From: Winogradskyella vincentii
GTDB taxonomy: Bacteria; Bacteroidota; Bacteroidia; Flavobacteriales; Flavobacteriaceae
Length of the DNA stretch: 64,000 nt
Reading direction: 5' to 3'
NCBI RefSeq assembly: GCF_020166345.1
Contig: NZ_JAIUJS010000003.1
Coordinates: 248,001 to 312,000 of the forward strand
The stretch's first letter is position 1. Each line of letters starts with the position of its first letter. Positions 7,071 through 15,820 of the stretch are shown here, one piece after another. A program made the position numbers and the translations under genes. The notes under the pieces are model-generated. The model was not told the DNA's origin. It was given only the letters and a program-made list of their open reading frames with translations, and made no database searches.

Positions 7071-8924
7071 ATGGCAGCACAGTCTAACTACACTGAAGAG
7101 AATATTCGTTCACTCGATTGGAAAGAACATATCAGAATGAGACCTGGTATGTATATCGGTAAATTAGGTGACGGATCTTCACCAGATGACGGTATTTATA
7201 TTCTTCTCAAAGAGGTGTTAGACAACTCTATTGATGAGTTTGTAATGGGTGCAGGTAAAACCATTGAGATATCTATTCAGGGTGAACGTGTAACTGTTAG
7301 AGATTATGGTCGTGGAATACCTCTTGGTAAGGTCGTAGACGTAGTGTCTAAAATGAATACGGGAGGTAAGTACGATACTAAAGCGTTTAAAAAATCAGTT
7401 GGTCTAAATGGTGTTGGTACAAAAGCTGTAAATGCCTTATCCACTTATTTTAGGGTAGAATCTACTCGTGATAATAAATCCGCATCAGCAGAATTTGAAC
7501 AAGGTAACCTTACCAATCAGGAAATGCTAGATGAGACGTCACGAAGAAAAGGAACTAAGGTTTCTTTTGTGCCGGATAGTGGAATTTTTAAAAATTATAA
7601 GTATAGAAGTGAATACGTAGTAAAAATGCTTAAAAACTACGTATATCTAAATCCAGGTCTTACAATTGTTTTCAATGGTGAGAAGTATTATTCTGAAAAT
7701 GGGCTTAAGGATTTATTATCAGAAAATATTGCAGAGTCAGATTTATTGTATCCAATAATTCATCTAAGGGGTGAAGACATAGAAGTAGCAATAACGCATA
7801 GTAAAACTCAGTATAGTGAAGAGTACCATTCATTTGTTAATGGACAGAATACAACACAAGGCGGTACGCATCTATTAGCATTTAGAGAAGCAATAGTGAA
7901 GACCATTAGGGAATATTATGGTAAGAACTATGATGCTTCAGATATAAGAAAGTCAGTTGTGGCTGCAATCGCTATTAAAGTGATGGAGCCTGTTTTTGAG
8001 AGTCAGACCAAAACAAAGTTAGGCTCTACAGATATGGGAGGAGACCTTCCTACTGTAAGAACTTATATCAACGATTTTGTAAAGCGTAATTTAGATAATT
8101 ACTTACATAAGAATTCAGAAGTAGCAGAGAAAATTCAAAGGAAGATTCTTCAGGCAGAAAAAGAAAGAAAGGAATTATCCGGCATAAGAAAATTAGCTAA
8201 GGAACGTGCTAAAAAAGCAAGTTTACATAATAAGAAATTAAGAGATTGTCGTGTACATTTTGGAGATACCAAAAACGAGAGAAACCTAGAAACTACATTG
8301 TTTATTACCGAGGGAGATTCCGCTTCGGGTAGTATTACGAAATCTAGAGATGTCAATACACAAGCTGTATTCAGTTTAAAAGGTAAGCCTTTAAACTCTT
8401 ATGGTTTAAGTAAGAAAATTGTATACGAAAATGAGGAATTCAATTTATTACAAGCTGCATTGAATATTGAAGAATCAATTGAAGATCTACGCTATAATAA
8501 TATTGTAATAGCAACTGATGCTGATGTTGATGGTATGCATATTAGATTATTATTGATTACTTTCTTTTTGCAATTTTTCCCTGAGGTAATTAAAGAAGGG
8601 CACCTGTATATTTTGCAAACACCTCTTTTTAGAGTAAGAAATAAGAAAGAGACTATTTATTGTTATAGTGAGGAAGAGCGCAGGGATGCAATAGAAAAGC
8701 TTAGACCTAAACCAGAGATTACAAGATTTAAGGGATTAGGTGAAATTTCGCCAGATGAGTTTAAACATTTTATAGGCGAGGATATTCGCTTAGATCCTGT
8801 GATGTTAGATAAGGATATGTCAATTGAAGAGTTGTTGTCATTTTATATGGGAAAAAACACTCCAACTAGACAAGAGTTTATCATTGAAAACCTGAAGGTT
8901 GAGTTAGACGTAGTAGAAGATTAA
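7071..8924 (+). CDS. parE: DNA topoisomerase IV subunit B
   Basis: A 617-residue ATPase subunit of a type IIA topoisomerase. The GHKL ATPase domain shows MRPGMYIG (23-30), Glu48 and Asn52 in EVLDNSIDE, and [13 protein letters not shown] (111-123). The Toprim domain shows EGDSASG (414-420) and DADVDG (483-488), which bind the catalytic Mg ions. It ends with [11 protein letters not shown] and a short C-terminal domain, and lacks the long insert seen in proteobacterial GyrB. The parC gene follows after 32 bases, which argues for topoisomerase IV over gyrase. Role: chromosome decatenation. Confidence 0.95.
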   Translation: MAAQSNYTEENIRSLDWKEHIRMRPGMYIGKLGDGSSPDDGIYILLKEVLDNSIDEFVMGAGKTIEISIQGERVTVRDYGRGIPLGKVVDVVSKMNTGGKYDTKAFKKSVGLNGVGTKAVNALSTYFRVESTRDNKSASAEFEQGNLTNQEMLDETSRRKGTKVSFVPDSGIFKNYKYRSEYVVKMLKNYVYLNPGLTIVFNGEKYYSENGLKDLLSENIAESDLLYPIIHLRGEDIEVAITHSKTQYSEEYHSFVNGQNTTQGGTHLLAFREAIVKTIREYYGKNYDASDIRKSVVAAIAIKVMEPVFESQTKTKLGSTDMGGDLPTVRTYINDFVKRNLDNYLHKNSEVAEKIQRKILQAEKERKELSGIRKLAKERAKKASLHNKKLRDCRVHFGDTKNERNLETTLFITEGDSASGSITKSRDVNTQAVFSLKGKPLNSYGLSKKIVYENEEFNLLQAALNIEESIEDLRYNNIVIATDADVDGMHIRLLLITFFLQFFPEVIKEGHLYILQTPLFRVRNKKETIYCYSEEERRDAIEKLRPKPEITRFKGLGEISPDEFKHFIGEDIRLDPVMLDKDMSIEELLSFYMGKNTPTRQEFIIENLKVELDVVED

Positions 8925-8956
8925 AATTTTCATTATAAAGTTGTGAAGTAAGACTT

Positions 8957-11650
8957 ATGTCAGAAGAAAACGAAGAATTAGAAAACATTAATAGCGAAGA
9001 AAACCAAGAGCCTCAAGAGACCATAACTAGAGTTACTGGGATGTATAAGGATTGGTTCTTGGATTATGCCTCTTATGTAATCCTTGAACGTGCTGTGCCA
9101 GCAATTGAGGATGGTTTTAAGCCAGTTCAGCGTCGTATAATGCATTCCATGAAAGACCTGGATGATGGTCGTTATAACAAAGTAGCCAATATTGTAGGTC
9201 ATACGATGCAATACCATCCTCATGGTGATGCCAGTATTGCTGACGCAATGGTTCAAATAGGCCAGAAAGATTTATTGATAGATACGCAAGGAAACTGGGG
9301 AAATATTCTTACTGGTGATAGAGCAGCGGCTTCAAGATATATTGAAGCAAGACTTTCTAAATTTGCTTTAGATGTTGTTTACAACCCTAAAATAACAGAA
9401 TGGCAAGCATCCTACGATGGCAGACGCAAGGAACCTATTAACCTACCGGTTATGTTTCCACTTTTATTGGCCCAAGGAGGAGAAGGTATTGCTGTAGGTC
9501 TCTCAACTAAAATATTACCACATAATTTTATTGAATTAATTGATGCTTCAGTTAAGCATTTAAAAGGTAAAAGATTCACAATATTACCTGACTTTCCTAC
9601 TGCTGGTATTGCGGATTTTTCAAATTACAATGATGGAATGCGCGGTGGTAAGGTTAGGGTTAGAGCTAAAATTTCACAATTAAATAAGAATACCTTAGTT
9701 GTTTCTGAAATTCCATTTGGAACCACCACGTCATCGCTAATTGATTCAATATTAAAGGCTAATGATAAGGGTAAAATAAAGATTAAACGTATTGAAGATA
9801 ATACTGCGGCCGAGGTTGAAATATTGATTCATTTACCTTCAGGATTATCACCAGATAAGACTATTGATGCTTTATATGCTTTTACAAACTGTGAGACCTC
9901 AATTTCACCTTTAGGTTGTGTAATTGAAGATAATAAGCCATTTTTCGTAGGTGTAACTGAAATGTTGCGTCGATCAACAGATAATACTGTACAACTCCTT
10001 AAACAAGAATTAGAAATAAAGCTTGGTGAGTTTGAAGAGCAATGGCATTTTGCCTCTTTAGAACGTATTTTCATTGAAAACAGAATTTACCGTGATATTG
10101 AAGAGGTAGAAACTTGGGAAGGTGTCATAAGTGCAATAGATAAAGGGCTTAAGCCTCATGTTAAGCATTTAAAACGTGCGGTAACAGAAGAGGATATAGT
10201 TCGGTTGACCGAAATTAGAATTAAAAGAATATCAAAATTTGATATAGATAAGGCACAGCAAAAAATAGATGCATTAGAAGATCAAATTGCTGAAGTAAAG
10301 CATCATCTTGCAAACTTGATTGATTATTCAATAGCCTATTTTGAAAGATTAAAGAAAGAATATGGAGAAGGAAAAGAACGAAAAACTGAAATCAGAGTAT
10401 TTGCTGATGTAGATGCAACTAAAGTTGTCATACGTAACACCAAACTATATGTTAATAGGGAAGAAGGCTTTGTTGGGACATCATTGCGAAGAGATGAATA
10501 TGTGTGTGATTGTAGTGATATAGATGACATAATAGTTTTTACCAAGGAAGGTAAAATGATGGTTACAAAAGTAGACTCAAAAACGTTTGTAGGTAAAAAT
10601 ATTATTCATGTTGCTGTATTTAAGAAAAAAGATAAGCGCACTATTTATAATATGATTTACCGTGATGGAAAAGGCGGTCCATCATACGTTAAGCGATTTG
10701 CTGTTACCAGTATAACTAGAGATAGAGAATATGATCTAACTAATGGCAATAAAAATTCTGTTGTATGGTATTTCTCAGCAAATCCAAATGGAGAAGCAGA
10801 AGTTGTCACGGTAATGTTAAGACAAGTAGGAAGCATTAAAAAATTGAAGTGGGACTTAGACTTTGCGGATATCCTAATAAAGGGTAGAGCTTCTAAAGGT
10901 AACCAGGTTACAAAATATTCAATTAAACGTATTGAACTTAAGGAAAAAGGAGTTTCTACTTTAAAGCCTCGTAAGATTTGGTTTGATGATACAGTGCAAC
11001 GGTTAAATGTTGATGGTAGAGGAGAGCTTATTGGAGAATTTAGAGGTGAAGATCGTTTATTGATTGCTACTCAATCAGGTATTGTAAAAACAATAATTCC
11101 AGAACTAACAACTCATTTTGATAATGATATGATAGTATTGGAAAAATGGATACCTAAAAAACCAATATCTGCAATCTATTATGATGGTCAAAAGGAAAGA
11201 TATTACGTAAAACGCTTTTTAATTGAAAATGAAGGAAAGGAAGAATCTTTTATATCAGAACACCCTAACTCACAATTAGAAATAGTTTCGACAGATTGGA
11301 GGCCGATGGCTGAAGTTGAATTCACAAAAGAACGAGGTAAGGATAGAAAGCCAAATTTAGAGGTAAATCTTGAAGAATTTATTGCTGTTAAAGGTATAAA
11401 TGCGCTTGGTAATCAATTAACTAAGGAAAAGATAAACCAGATAAATTTATTGGATCCTTTACCATATGAAGCACCAGAGGAGGTTCATGCTGACGAATTA
11501 GAAGTCGTAGATGAACAAATGGTGGAACCAAAACCATCTGAAAATATAGCAACTTCAGAAGATGCAGCTAATACCACAACAGAACAGAATAACCCTTTAG
11601 ATGGCTCTGATCCGGAAATTGATGATTCTGGTCAGGCCTCATTGTTTTAA
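8957..11650 (+). CDS. parC: DNA topoisomerase IV subunit A
   Basis: An 897-residue cleavage subunit paired with parE upstream. The active-site tyrosine is Tyr128 in RAAASRYIEARLS. The breakage domain includes YHPHGDASIADAMV (86-99). A coiled-coil segment with KIDALEDQIAEVKHHLANL (about 435-455) precedes the C-terminal beta-pinwheel repeats. The tail (about 840-897) is acidic and Ser/Thr/Glu-rich and probably disordered. At the position equivalent to E. coli ParC Ser80 there is Ala92, and Glu84 is matched by Asp96. An acidic N-terminus of about 20 residues precedes the conserved start. The gene is convergent with terC, 8 bases away. Confidence 0.95.
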   Translation: MSEENEELENINSEENQEPQETITRVTGMYKDWFLDYASYVILERAVPAIEDGFKPVQRRIMHSMKDLDDGRYNKVANIVGHTMQYHPHGDASIADAMVQIGQKDLLIDTQGNWGNILTGDRAAASRYIEARLSKFALDVVYNPKITEWQASYDGRRKEPINLPVMFPLLLAQGGEGIAVGLSTKILPHNFIELIDASVKHLKGKRFTILPDFPTAGIADFSNYNDGMRGGKVRVRAKISQLNKNTLVVSEIPFGTTTSSLIDSILKANDKGKIKIKRIEDNTAAEVEILIHLPSGLSPDKTIDALYAFTNCETSISPLGCVIEDNKPFFVGVTEMLRRSTDNTVQLLKQELEIKLGEFEEQWHFASLERIFIENRIYRDIEEVETWEGVISAIDKGLKPHVKHLKRAVTEEDIVRLTEIRIKRISKFDIDKAQQKIDALEDQIAEVKHHLANLIDYSIAYFERLKKEYGEGKERKTEIRVFADVDATKVVIRNTKLYVNREEGFVGTSLRRDEYVCDCSDIDDIIVFTKEGKMMVTKVDSKTFVGKNIIHVAVFKKKDKRTIYNMIYRDGKGGPSYVKRFAVTSITRDREYDLTNGNKNSVVWYFSANPNGEAEVVTVMLRQVGSIKKLKWDLDFADILIKGRASKGNQVTKYSIKRIELKEKGVSTLKPRKIWFDDTVQRLNVDGRGELIGEFRGEDRLLIATQSGIVKTIIPELTTHFDNDMIVLEKWIPKKPISAIYYDGQKERYYVKRFLIENEGKEESFISEHPNSQLEIVSTDWRPMAEVEFTKERGKDRKPNLEVNLEEFIAVKGINALGNQLTKEKINQINLLDPLPYEAPEEVHADELEVVDEQMVEPKPSENIATSEDAANTTTEQNNPLDGSDPEIDDSGQASLF

Positions 11651-11658
11651 TTAGAGTG

Positions 11659-12444
11659 TTATTTGTTTTTTGTTGTTCTGTAATTCAAGAATTCTACAAA
11701 CAATGAAAATGCTATTGCAAAATATAGATAACCTTTAGGTATTGCACCAACTGATGTACCGAAGAACTCAGTATGAGAGAGGTGAGCAGATTCTGTAATA
11801 AGCATAAAGCCAATTAATATCAAAAATGCTAAGCCCAGAACTTGCATACTTGGGTGTTTGTCAATGAATTTGCGTATTGGATTTGCAAATCCAATCATAA
11901 CAATTATAGAAATCACTACTGCAATAATCATTAAGACTAATGTATAATTATGATTAGGGTGAAGACCATTAGTCATTCCAACAGCTGTAAGAATTGAATC
12001 TACAGAGAATATAAAATCAATAATTAAGATTTGTGTAATAGCTTGAGACAAAGATTTAATTACCTTAGATCTGACTCCTTCTTCATCATGGCTAGGCGTT
12101 TCAACCTTTTCTCTTATTTCTGATGTACTTTTATAAATCAAAAATAATCCACCTGCAAACAAAATAAGTGCCTGCCAGCTTATTGCCATCTTCAGCCATT
12201 CATTTTCTAAAGTATAAAAAGGCTCACTTAGCCCAATTAAAAATGAAACAAAGAATAGTAAAATAACTCTTTGCAACATGGCTAAAATGAGACCAATATT
12301 GGTCGCTTTATTTCTTTGATGTTCTGGTAGTTTATTAGCTGCAATAGAAATAAACACAATATTGTCTATCCCTAAAATAATTTCAAGAAATGTCAATGTT
12401 AAAAGGGCCATTATGGCATCTGATGTAAGGAGGAATTCTAACAT
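11659..12444 (-). CDS. TerC family integral membrane protein
   Basis: A 261-residue polytopic membrane protein with about seven to nine hydrophobic helices. Membrane-embedded acidic residues characteristic of TerC appear in LEIILGIDNIVFISIAANKLP (about 22-42, shown in part) and in IDFIFSVDSILTAVGMTNG, with a later TESAHLSHTEFFGTS loop. TerC proteins are linked to tellurite resistance and metal-ion (notably Mn) export at the membrane; which applies here is not shown. It follows a small lipoprotein gene by 4 bases, so the two are probably cotranscribed. Confidence 0.88.
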   Translation of the reverse strand: MLEFLLTSDAIMALLTLTFLEIILGIDNIVFISIAANKLPEHQRNKATNIGLILAMLQRVILLFFVSFLIGLSEPFYTLENEWLKMAISWQALILFAGGLFLIYKSTSEIREKVETPSHDEEGVRSKVIKSLSQAITQILIIDFIFSVDSILTAVGMTNGLHPNHNYTLVLMIIAVVISIIVMIGFANPIRKFIDKHPSMQVLGLAFLILIGFMLITESAHLSHTEFFGTSVGAIPKGYLYFAIAFSLFVEFLNYRTTKNK

Positions 12445-12448
12445 ATGC

Positions 12449-12835
12449 TTATTCTATTCTTTTTGCGATTCCCTTTTCAACACGCTGTGGTCTATTAGGT
12501 TTTTTTACTGCCAATTTATACTCAAATGTATATGAACTGTCTGTTGTTGATAAGATTTTCATATGAATTGCGTCTTTATCAGCATTTGATTTTGGGTTTA
12601 ATTTTTTTAAAATAAACTCACAATCATTTATCCACCTTACCGTAGAGGTATCAACAACACCATCATAATAATCAATATTATAGTTTAGCGTCCGTACAAA
12701 TTGACCGGTTTTTTCTAGTCCGTCAATAGTATATTTAAATTCAAATTTACCAGTTTTATAATCACTACAGTTTCTACTTATACTATAGCAACTAATAAAT
12801 AAGAGACAAATAAAGGTGTAGGATAGTCTTTTCAT
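12449..12835 (-). CDS. Small lipoprotein of unknown function, conserved in flavobacteria
   Basis: A 128-residue protein with a lipobox FISC (Cys16) after a basic, hydrophobic start. The mature part reads as a small beta-rich domain with YKTGKFEFKYTIDG, TSTVRWINDCEFILKKLNPKS and MKILSTTDSSYTFEYKL. Homologues near topoisomerase genes are sometimes labelled DNA topoisomerase IV in databases, as I recall. That label is not supported by the sequence and probably spread from the neighbour. It precedes terC by 4 bases and follows the XRE regulator by 34 bases on the same strand. Function unknown. Confidence 0.7.
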   Translation of the reverse strand: MKRLSYTFICLLFISCYSISRNCSDYKTGKFEFKYTIDGLEKTGQFVRTLNYNIDYYDGVVDTSTVRWINDCEFILKKLNPKSNADKDAIHMKILSTTDSSYTFEYKLAVKKPNRPQRVEKGIAKRIE

Positions 12836-12869
12836 CTTAATTACAAAAATACTAAATCAGCATTGTAAA

Positions 12870-13238
12870 TTAAGGATTGTAACTTTTGAATGTGCCATCC
12901 GTGTAAAAAATAACTATTTTCTCAATTCCTTGATCAAGATTTGTGTCAACTTGTGCAGTTTTTTCATTACTGGTATCATCAGTAACTATTTTAGGAACAT
13001 CTTTACTATTGTTTTTTGGAAAATTTCCCTTTCCATTTAACAACCAATAAAGCTCAACATCTGGATAGGTGTGTAGTACTTTCATGACAAAGTCTAAACT
13101 TGGTTTATTTCTGCCAGAAAGAATATGCGATATGCTCGATCTTTGAACTCCAATTTTCTCAGCAAAACTTGATGCTGTTTCATCATGGAAATCAATGATT
13201 TTTTGTAATCTATTTGTAAATTCTCTGTTGTTTATCAT
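12870..13238 (-). CDS. XRE-type helix-turn-helix regulator
   Basis: A 122-residue DNA-binding protein. Residues about 3-65 form a Cro/CI-type HTH: FTNRLQKIIDFHDETASSF, then IGVQRSSISHILSGRNKPSL as turn and recognition helix, then FVMKVLHTYPDVELYWLLNG. The C-terminal 50 residues are polar, rich in Asp/Thr/Lys, and end KIVIFYTDGTFKSY. I chose ATG at 13238; the frame also opens with TTG three codons earlier (13247), inside a palindrome. Inverted repeats across and upstream of the start suggest self-regulation. It faces the M14 carboxypeptidase gene across about 300 bases and may head the run regulator, lipoprotein, terC. Confidence 0.8.
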   Translation of the reverse strand: MINNREFTNRLQKIIDFHDETASSFAEKIGVQRSSISHILSGRNKPSLDFVMKVLHTYPDVELYWLLNGKGNFPKNNSKDVPKIVTDDTSNEKTAQVDTNLDQGIEKIVIFYTDGTFKSYNP

Positions 13239-13323
13239 TGTAAACAAGGTTTGTCACTACTATAACGTTACAAATGTAAACAATTGTATAGTGTTTCTAT
13301 AATTAATTATTTACATAATGTAA
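13228..13323. promoter_or_regulatory. Cluster of three inverted repeats at the regulator gene start
   Basis: Three related palindromes lie together. TTGTTTA-tcattg-TAAACAA (13228-13247) spans the regulator start codon. GTTACA-AA-TGTAAAC (13267-13281) lies 29 bases upstream of the ATG. TTACAT-A-ATGTAA (13311-13323) lies further out. All share a TTTACA/TGTAAA-like half-site. The arrangement is what an autorepressing XRE protein would use; binding is inferred. Confidence 0.5.
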
Positions 13324-13488
13324 TATCGTTTAAACAAATACTTCACTTTATATATATAATATACTGATATAAAATAAATTATAATAATAAATATAAACAC
13401 TTTGAATTATTTTCAATACATTATTATTTAAAATCAGAAATGCTCTGTTTTTTTGTATAGAATTGTAAAATGTAGCATAAACACATAG
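13324..13488. other. Very AT-rich spacer without a gene
   Basis: Part of the gap of about 300 bases (13239-13541) between the divergent regulator and carboxypeptidase genes. It contains runs such as TATATATAATATA and no open frame with sensible composition on either strand. Apart from the flanking palindromes I see no RNA gene or stable hairpin. Confidence 0.6.
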
Positions 13489-13525
13489 TTTACAAATGTA
13501 AAATATTAAAAGATTACATTTGTTA
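13489..13525 (+). promoter_or_regulatory. Operator palindromes over the carboxypeptidase promoter
   Basis: A perfect palindrome TTTACA-AA-TGTAAA lies at 13489-13502 and an imperfect copy TTACA-TT-TGTTA at 13514-13525. The second contains the -7 box TACATTTG (13515-13522), 19 bases before the ATG of the M14 gene. The half-site is the same as in the cluster beside the regulator gene 200 bases away. One regulator probably controls both promoters; this is inferred from shared motifs. Confidence 0.55.
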
Positions 13526-13541
13526 TTGCTTAAATAAACAA

Positions 13542-14687
13542 ATGAATATAAAACGAATTTTAAGGGATTATTCCAATATAAAAGAACCTCTTCTTTTTGG
13601 TCGATATATAACTAACAAAGACATTGAAAAGTGCTTTAAAAAATTAAGAAAAATTAAGGTTGAGGTAATTGGTAATTCGGTTGAAAACAGACCAATTTAT
13701 GGAATGAAAGTTGGTCATGGATCAATCAAGATATTAATGTGGTCTCAAATGCATGGTAATGAATCCACAACCACCAAGGCATTATTTGACTGTTTGAATT
13801 TATTTGAGTCAAAAAATGAGTTGTCAAAAAACATACTTGAAAATTGTACACTATACATTATTCCTATTTTAAACCCAGATGGTTCTCAGTACTATACAAG
13901 ATTAAATGCAAATAAGGTAGATTTAAATAGAGATGCCCAAGATTTATCTCAACCTGAAAGTAAAGTGTTAAGAAGCGTATTTAATGATTTTAGGCCTAAT
14001 TATTGTCTTAATTTACATGGGCAACGCACAATTTATGGAGTTGGTGATACAGGCAAATCAGCTTCAATGTCATTTCTTTCCCCATCTCAGGATGAAAAAC
14101 GTTCAATTACGGTTAATAGAGAAAAGGCGATGTCTATAATTTCTAGCATAAATGAAGCTCTTCAAGATCTAATACCAGAGTCTATTGCAAGGTATGATGA
14201 TGGATTTAACCTTAACTGTGTTGGTGATACGTTTCAAAGTTTAGGGATTCCAACTGTCCTTTACGAAGCTGGACATATAAATAATGATTACAATCGTGAG
14301 GAAATTCGTGAATCAGTATTTATTTCTTTGTTAATGGGTCTATCAGTTATCGCTAATGGAATCAATACTTCAAACGCTAAAGATTATTTTAAAATTCCAG
14401 AAAACACAAAATCATTTTATGATATAATAATTAGAAATGCTAAAATTATTCCTGAAGACGAAATGATAGTTGATATAGCTATTCAATATGAAGAGGTGTT
14501 GAATAATGAAAAATTAATATTTAAACCTAAAATTGAAGTCATTTCAAATCTGGATAAATATTTTGGTCATAAGGAATATGATGCCGAAGGGGAAATCATA
14601 AAATCTGTTGATAAAATTCCGTTGGAAGTTGCTCGCGAAATCGATTTCGTTCTAATAAATAATGATAAAATAGCACTAAAACCTTAA
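13542..14687 (+). CDS. M14-family zinc carboxypeptidase, apparently cytoplasmic
   Basis: A 381-residue protein with the M14 zinc-binding pattern: His71 and Glu74 in SQMHGNEST and His159 in LNLHGQRTIYG. The substrate-binding region NPDGSQYYTRLNANKVDLNRD is at about 111-131 (shown in part). Glu242 in VLYEAGHINND is the candidate catalytic acid. There is no signal peptide, so unlike digestive carboxypeptidases it should act inside the cell, perhaps on peptides or peptide-like amides. The last 90 residues form an extra domain with no motif I know. Transcription should start from the TACATTTG box, which overlaps operator-like repeats. Confidence 0.85.
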   Translation: MNIKRILRDYSNIKEPLLFGRYITNKDIEKCFKKLRKIKVEVIGNSVENRPIYGMKVGHGSIKILMWSQMHGNESTTTKALFDCLNLFESKNELSKNILENCTLYIIPILNPDGSQYYTRLNANKVDLNRDAQDLSQPESKVLRSVFNDFRPNYCLNLHGQRTIYGVGDTGKSASMSFLSPSQDEKRSITVNREKAMSIISSINEALQDLIPESIARYDDGFNLNCVGDTFQSLGIPTVLYEAGHINNDYNREEIRESVFISLLMGLSVIANGINTSNAKDYFKIPENTKSFYDIIIRNAKIIPEDEMIVDIAIQYEEVLNNEKLIFKPKIEVISNLDKYFGHKEYDAEGEIIKSVDKIPLEVAREIDFVLINNDKIALKP

Positions 14688-14728
14688 AATAATTCACTTT
14701 AAATGATTATTTGTCAATGAAAATACTT

Positions 14729-14736
14729 TATTTTTG
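14729..14736 (+). promoter_or_regulatory. Promoter of the Lrp/AsnC gene
   Basis: -7 box TATTTTTG with a TTTG at 14710-14713 as possible -33 element, 26 bases before the ATG at 14762. Confidence 0.6.
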
Positions 14737-14761
14737 CATATAGTTTAAAGAATTTACAATT

Positions 14762-15241
14762 ATGGCAAAGTTTAAGTTAGATGAAATAGACCACCAAATC
14801 CTCGATATGTTAATCGATAATACTCGTATTCCATTTACGGATATCGCTAAAAAATTATTGATTTCAGCAGGTACTGTTCATGTCAGAGTAAAGAAAATGG
14901 AGGAAGCAGGGATTATTAAGGGTTCGTCACTGACTTTAGATTATAAAAAACTTGGTTACTCCTTCATTGCATATGTTGGTGTATTTTTACAGAATACGTC
15001 ACAAACAAAATTTGTTTTAGAACGTATAGAGAGTATTCCATATGTTACTGTAGCTCATATAACAACAGGAAAGTTTAATATTTTTTGTAAAATAAGAGCA
15101 AGGGATACAATGCATGCCAAAGAAATTATTTTTATGCTAGATGATATTGATGGCGTATATAGAACAGAAACAATGATCTCATTAGAAGAAAGTATCAATG
15201 ATAAAAAACGATTGATGCATACAATTTTTAATGAGTTATAA
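14762..15241 (+). CDS. Lrp/AsnC family transcriptional regulator
   Basis: A 159-residue regulator. The N-terminal winged HTH reads DEIDHQILDMLIDNTRIPF, then DIAKKLLISAGTVHVRVKKMEEAGII with the recognition helix at about 34-50. The C-terminal RAM domain that binds amino acids and forms oligomers covers about 70-150 (YVGVFLQNT, VTVAHITTGKFNIFCKI, TETMISLEES). The ligand is unknown. Proline dehydrogenase 1.7 kb downstream is a plausible type of target for an Lrp-like protein, but nothing in the sequence proves it. Own promoter and own terminator. Confidence 0.92.
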   Translation: MAKFKLDEIDHQILDMLIDNTRIPFTDIAKKLLISAGTVHVRVKKMEEAGIIKGSSLTLDYKKLGYSFIAYVGVFLQNTSQTKFVLERIESIPYVTVAHITTGKFNIFCKIRARDTMHAKEIIFMLDDIDGVYRTETMISLEESINDKKRLMHTIFNEL

Positions 15242-15261
15242 TAAATAAGTTGAACCAAATT

Positions 15262-15294
15262 AAACCCTTAGTTACTTTTACTGAGGGTTTTTTT
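15262..15294 (+). terminator. Terminator after the Lrp/AsnC gene
   Basis: AAACCCTTAGT (15262-15272) pairs with ACTGAGGGTTT (15280-15290) with one G-U pair and a 7-base loop. The T-run continues to 15294. Confidence 0.85.
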
Positions 15295-15304
15295 ATTTAA
15301 AGCT

Positions 15305-15820
15305 ATGAATGAAAATTTCTTAAATCCTGAAGAGTATAATCCATATTACAAACAATATATAGATAAAACATCTGACTTGGATATTGTTAATGGACTAAAA
15401 CAAAACTTGATTTCTGTTACAGAGTTCTTTGAATCTATTCCTCAAGAGAAGCATTTGTATGCATATGCAGAAAATAAGTGGAGTATATTGGATATTTTGC
15501 TCCATATCATAGATACGGAACGAATTTTTAGTTATCGAGCATTAAGAATCATTAGAAAGGACAAAACTCCAATGGTAGGATTCGATCAAGATGAATTTGT
15601 TATTAGTGGTAATGCCAATAACAGATCTATGGAAAGCTTAATTGAAGAATATAAGTCTGTTCGTAAAAGTACGATTACACTTTATTCAAATTTAAGGTCT
15701 GAATCATTGAAGTTAATTGGTGAGGCAAGCGGTTCAAACATTTCTGCTAGAGCAATTGGTTATATAATTACAGGACATGAAAACCACCATATTTCAATTA
15801 TTAGAGAACGATATTTATAG
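15305..15820 (+). CDS. DinB/YfiT-like metal-binding four-helix protein
   Basis: A 171-residue protein of the DinB superfamily, small helical proteins that bind a divalent metal through three histidines and often act as thiol-dependent transferases. His67 in ILLHIIDTERIF and His158/His162 in TGHENHHISIIRERY match the usual triad positions. WSILDILLHI and the PMVGFDQDEF segment also fit. The substrate is unknown. Its last six bases overlap the convergent aroB: the TTA of its final Leu codon is, read in antisense, the aroB stop. Confidence 0.85.
   Translation: MNENFLNPEEYNPYYKQYIDKTSDLDIVNGLKQNLISVTEFFESIPQEKHLYAYAENKWSILDILLHIIDTERIFSYRALRIIRKDKTPMVGFDQDEFVISGNANNRSMESLIEEYKSVRKSTITLYSNLRSESLKLIGEASGSNISARAIGYIITGHENHHISIIRERYL

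Noticed and set aside
12449..12835. Labelling the small lipoprotein as a topoisomerase component because of its position next to parC
   Set aside because: It has a lipobox and no topoisomerase motif, and it lies on the opposite strand.
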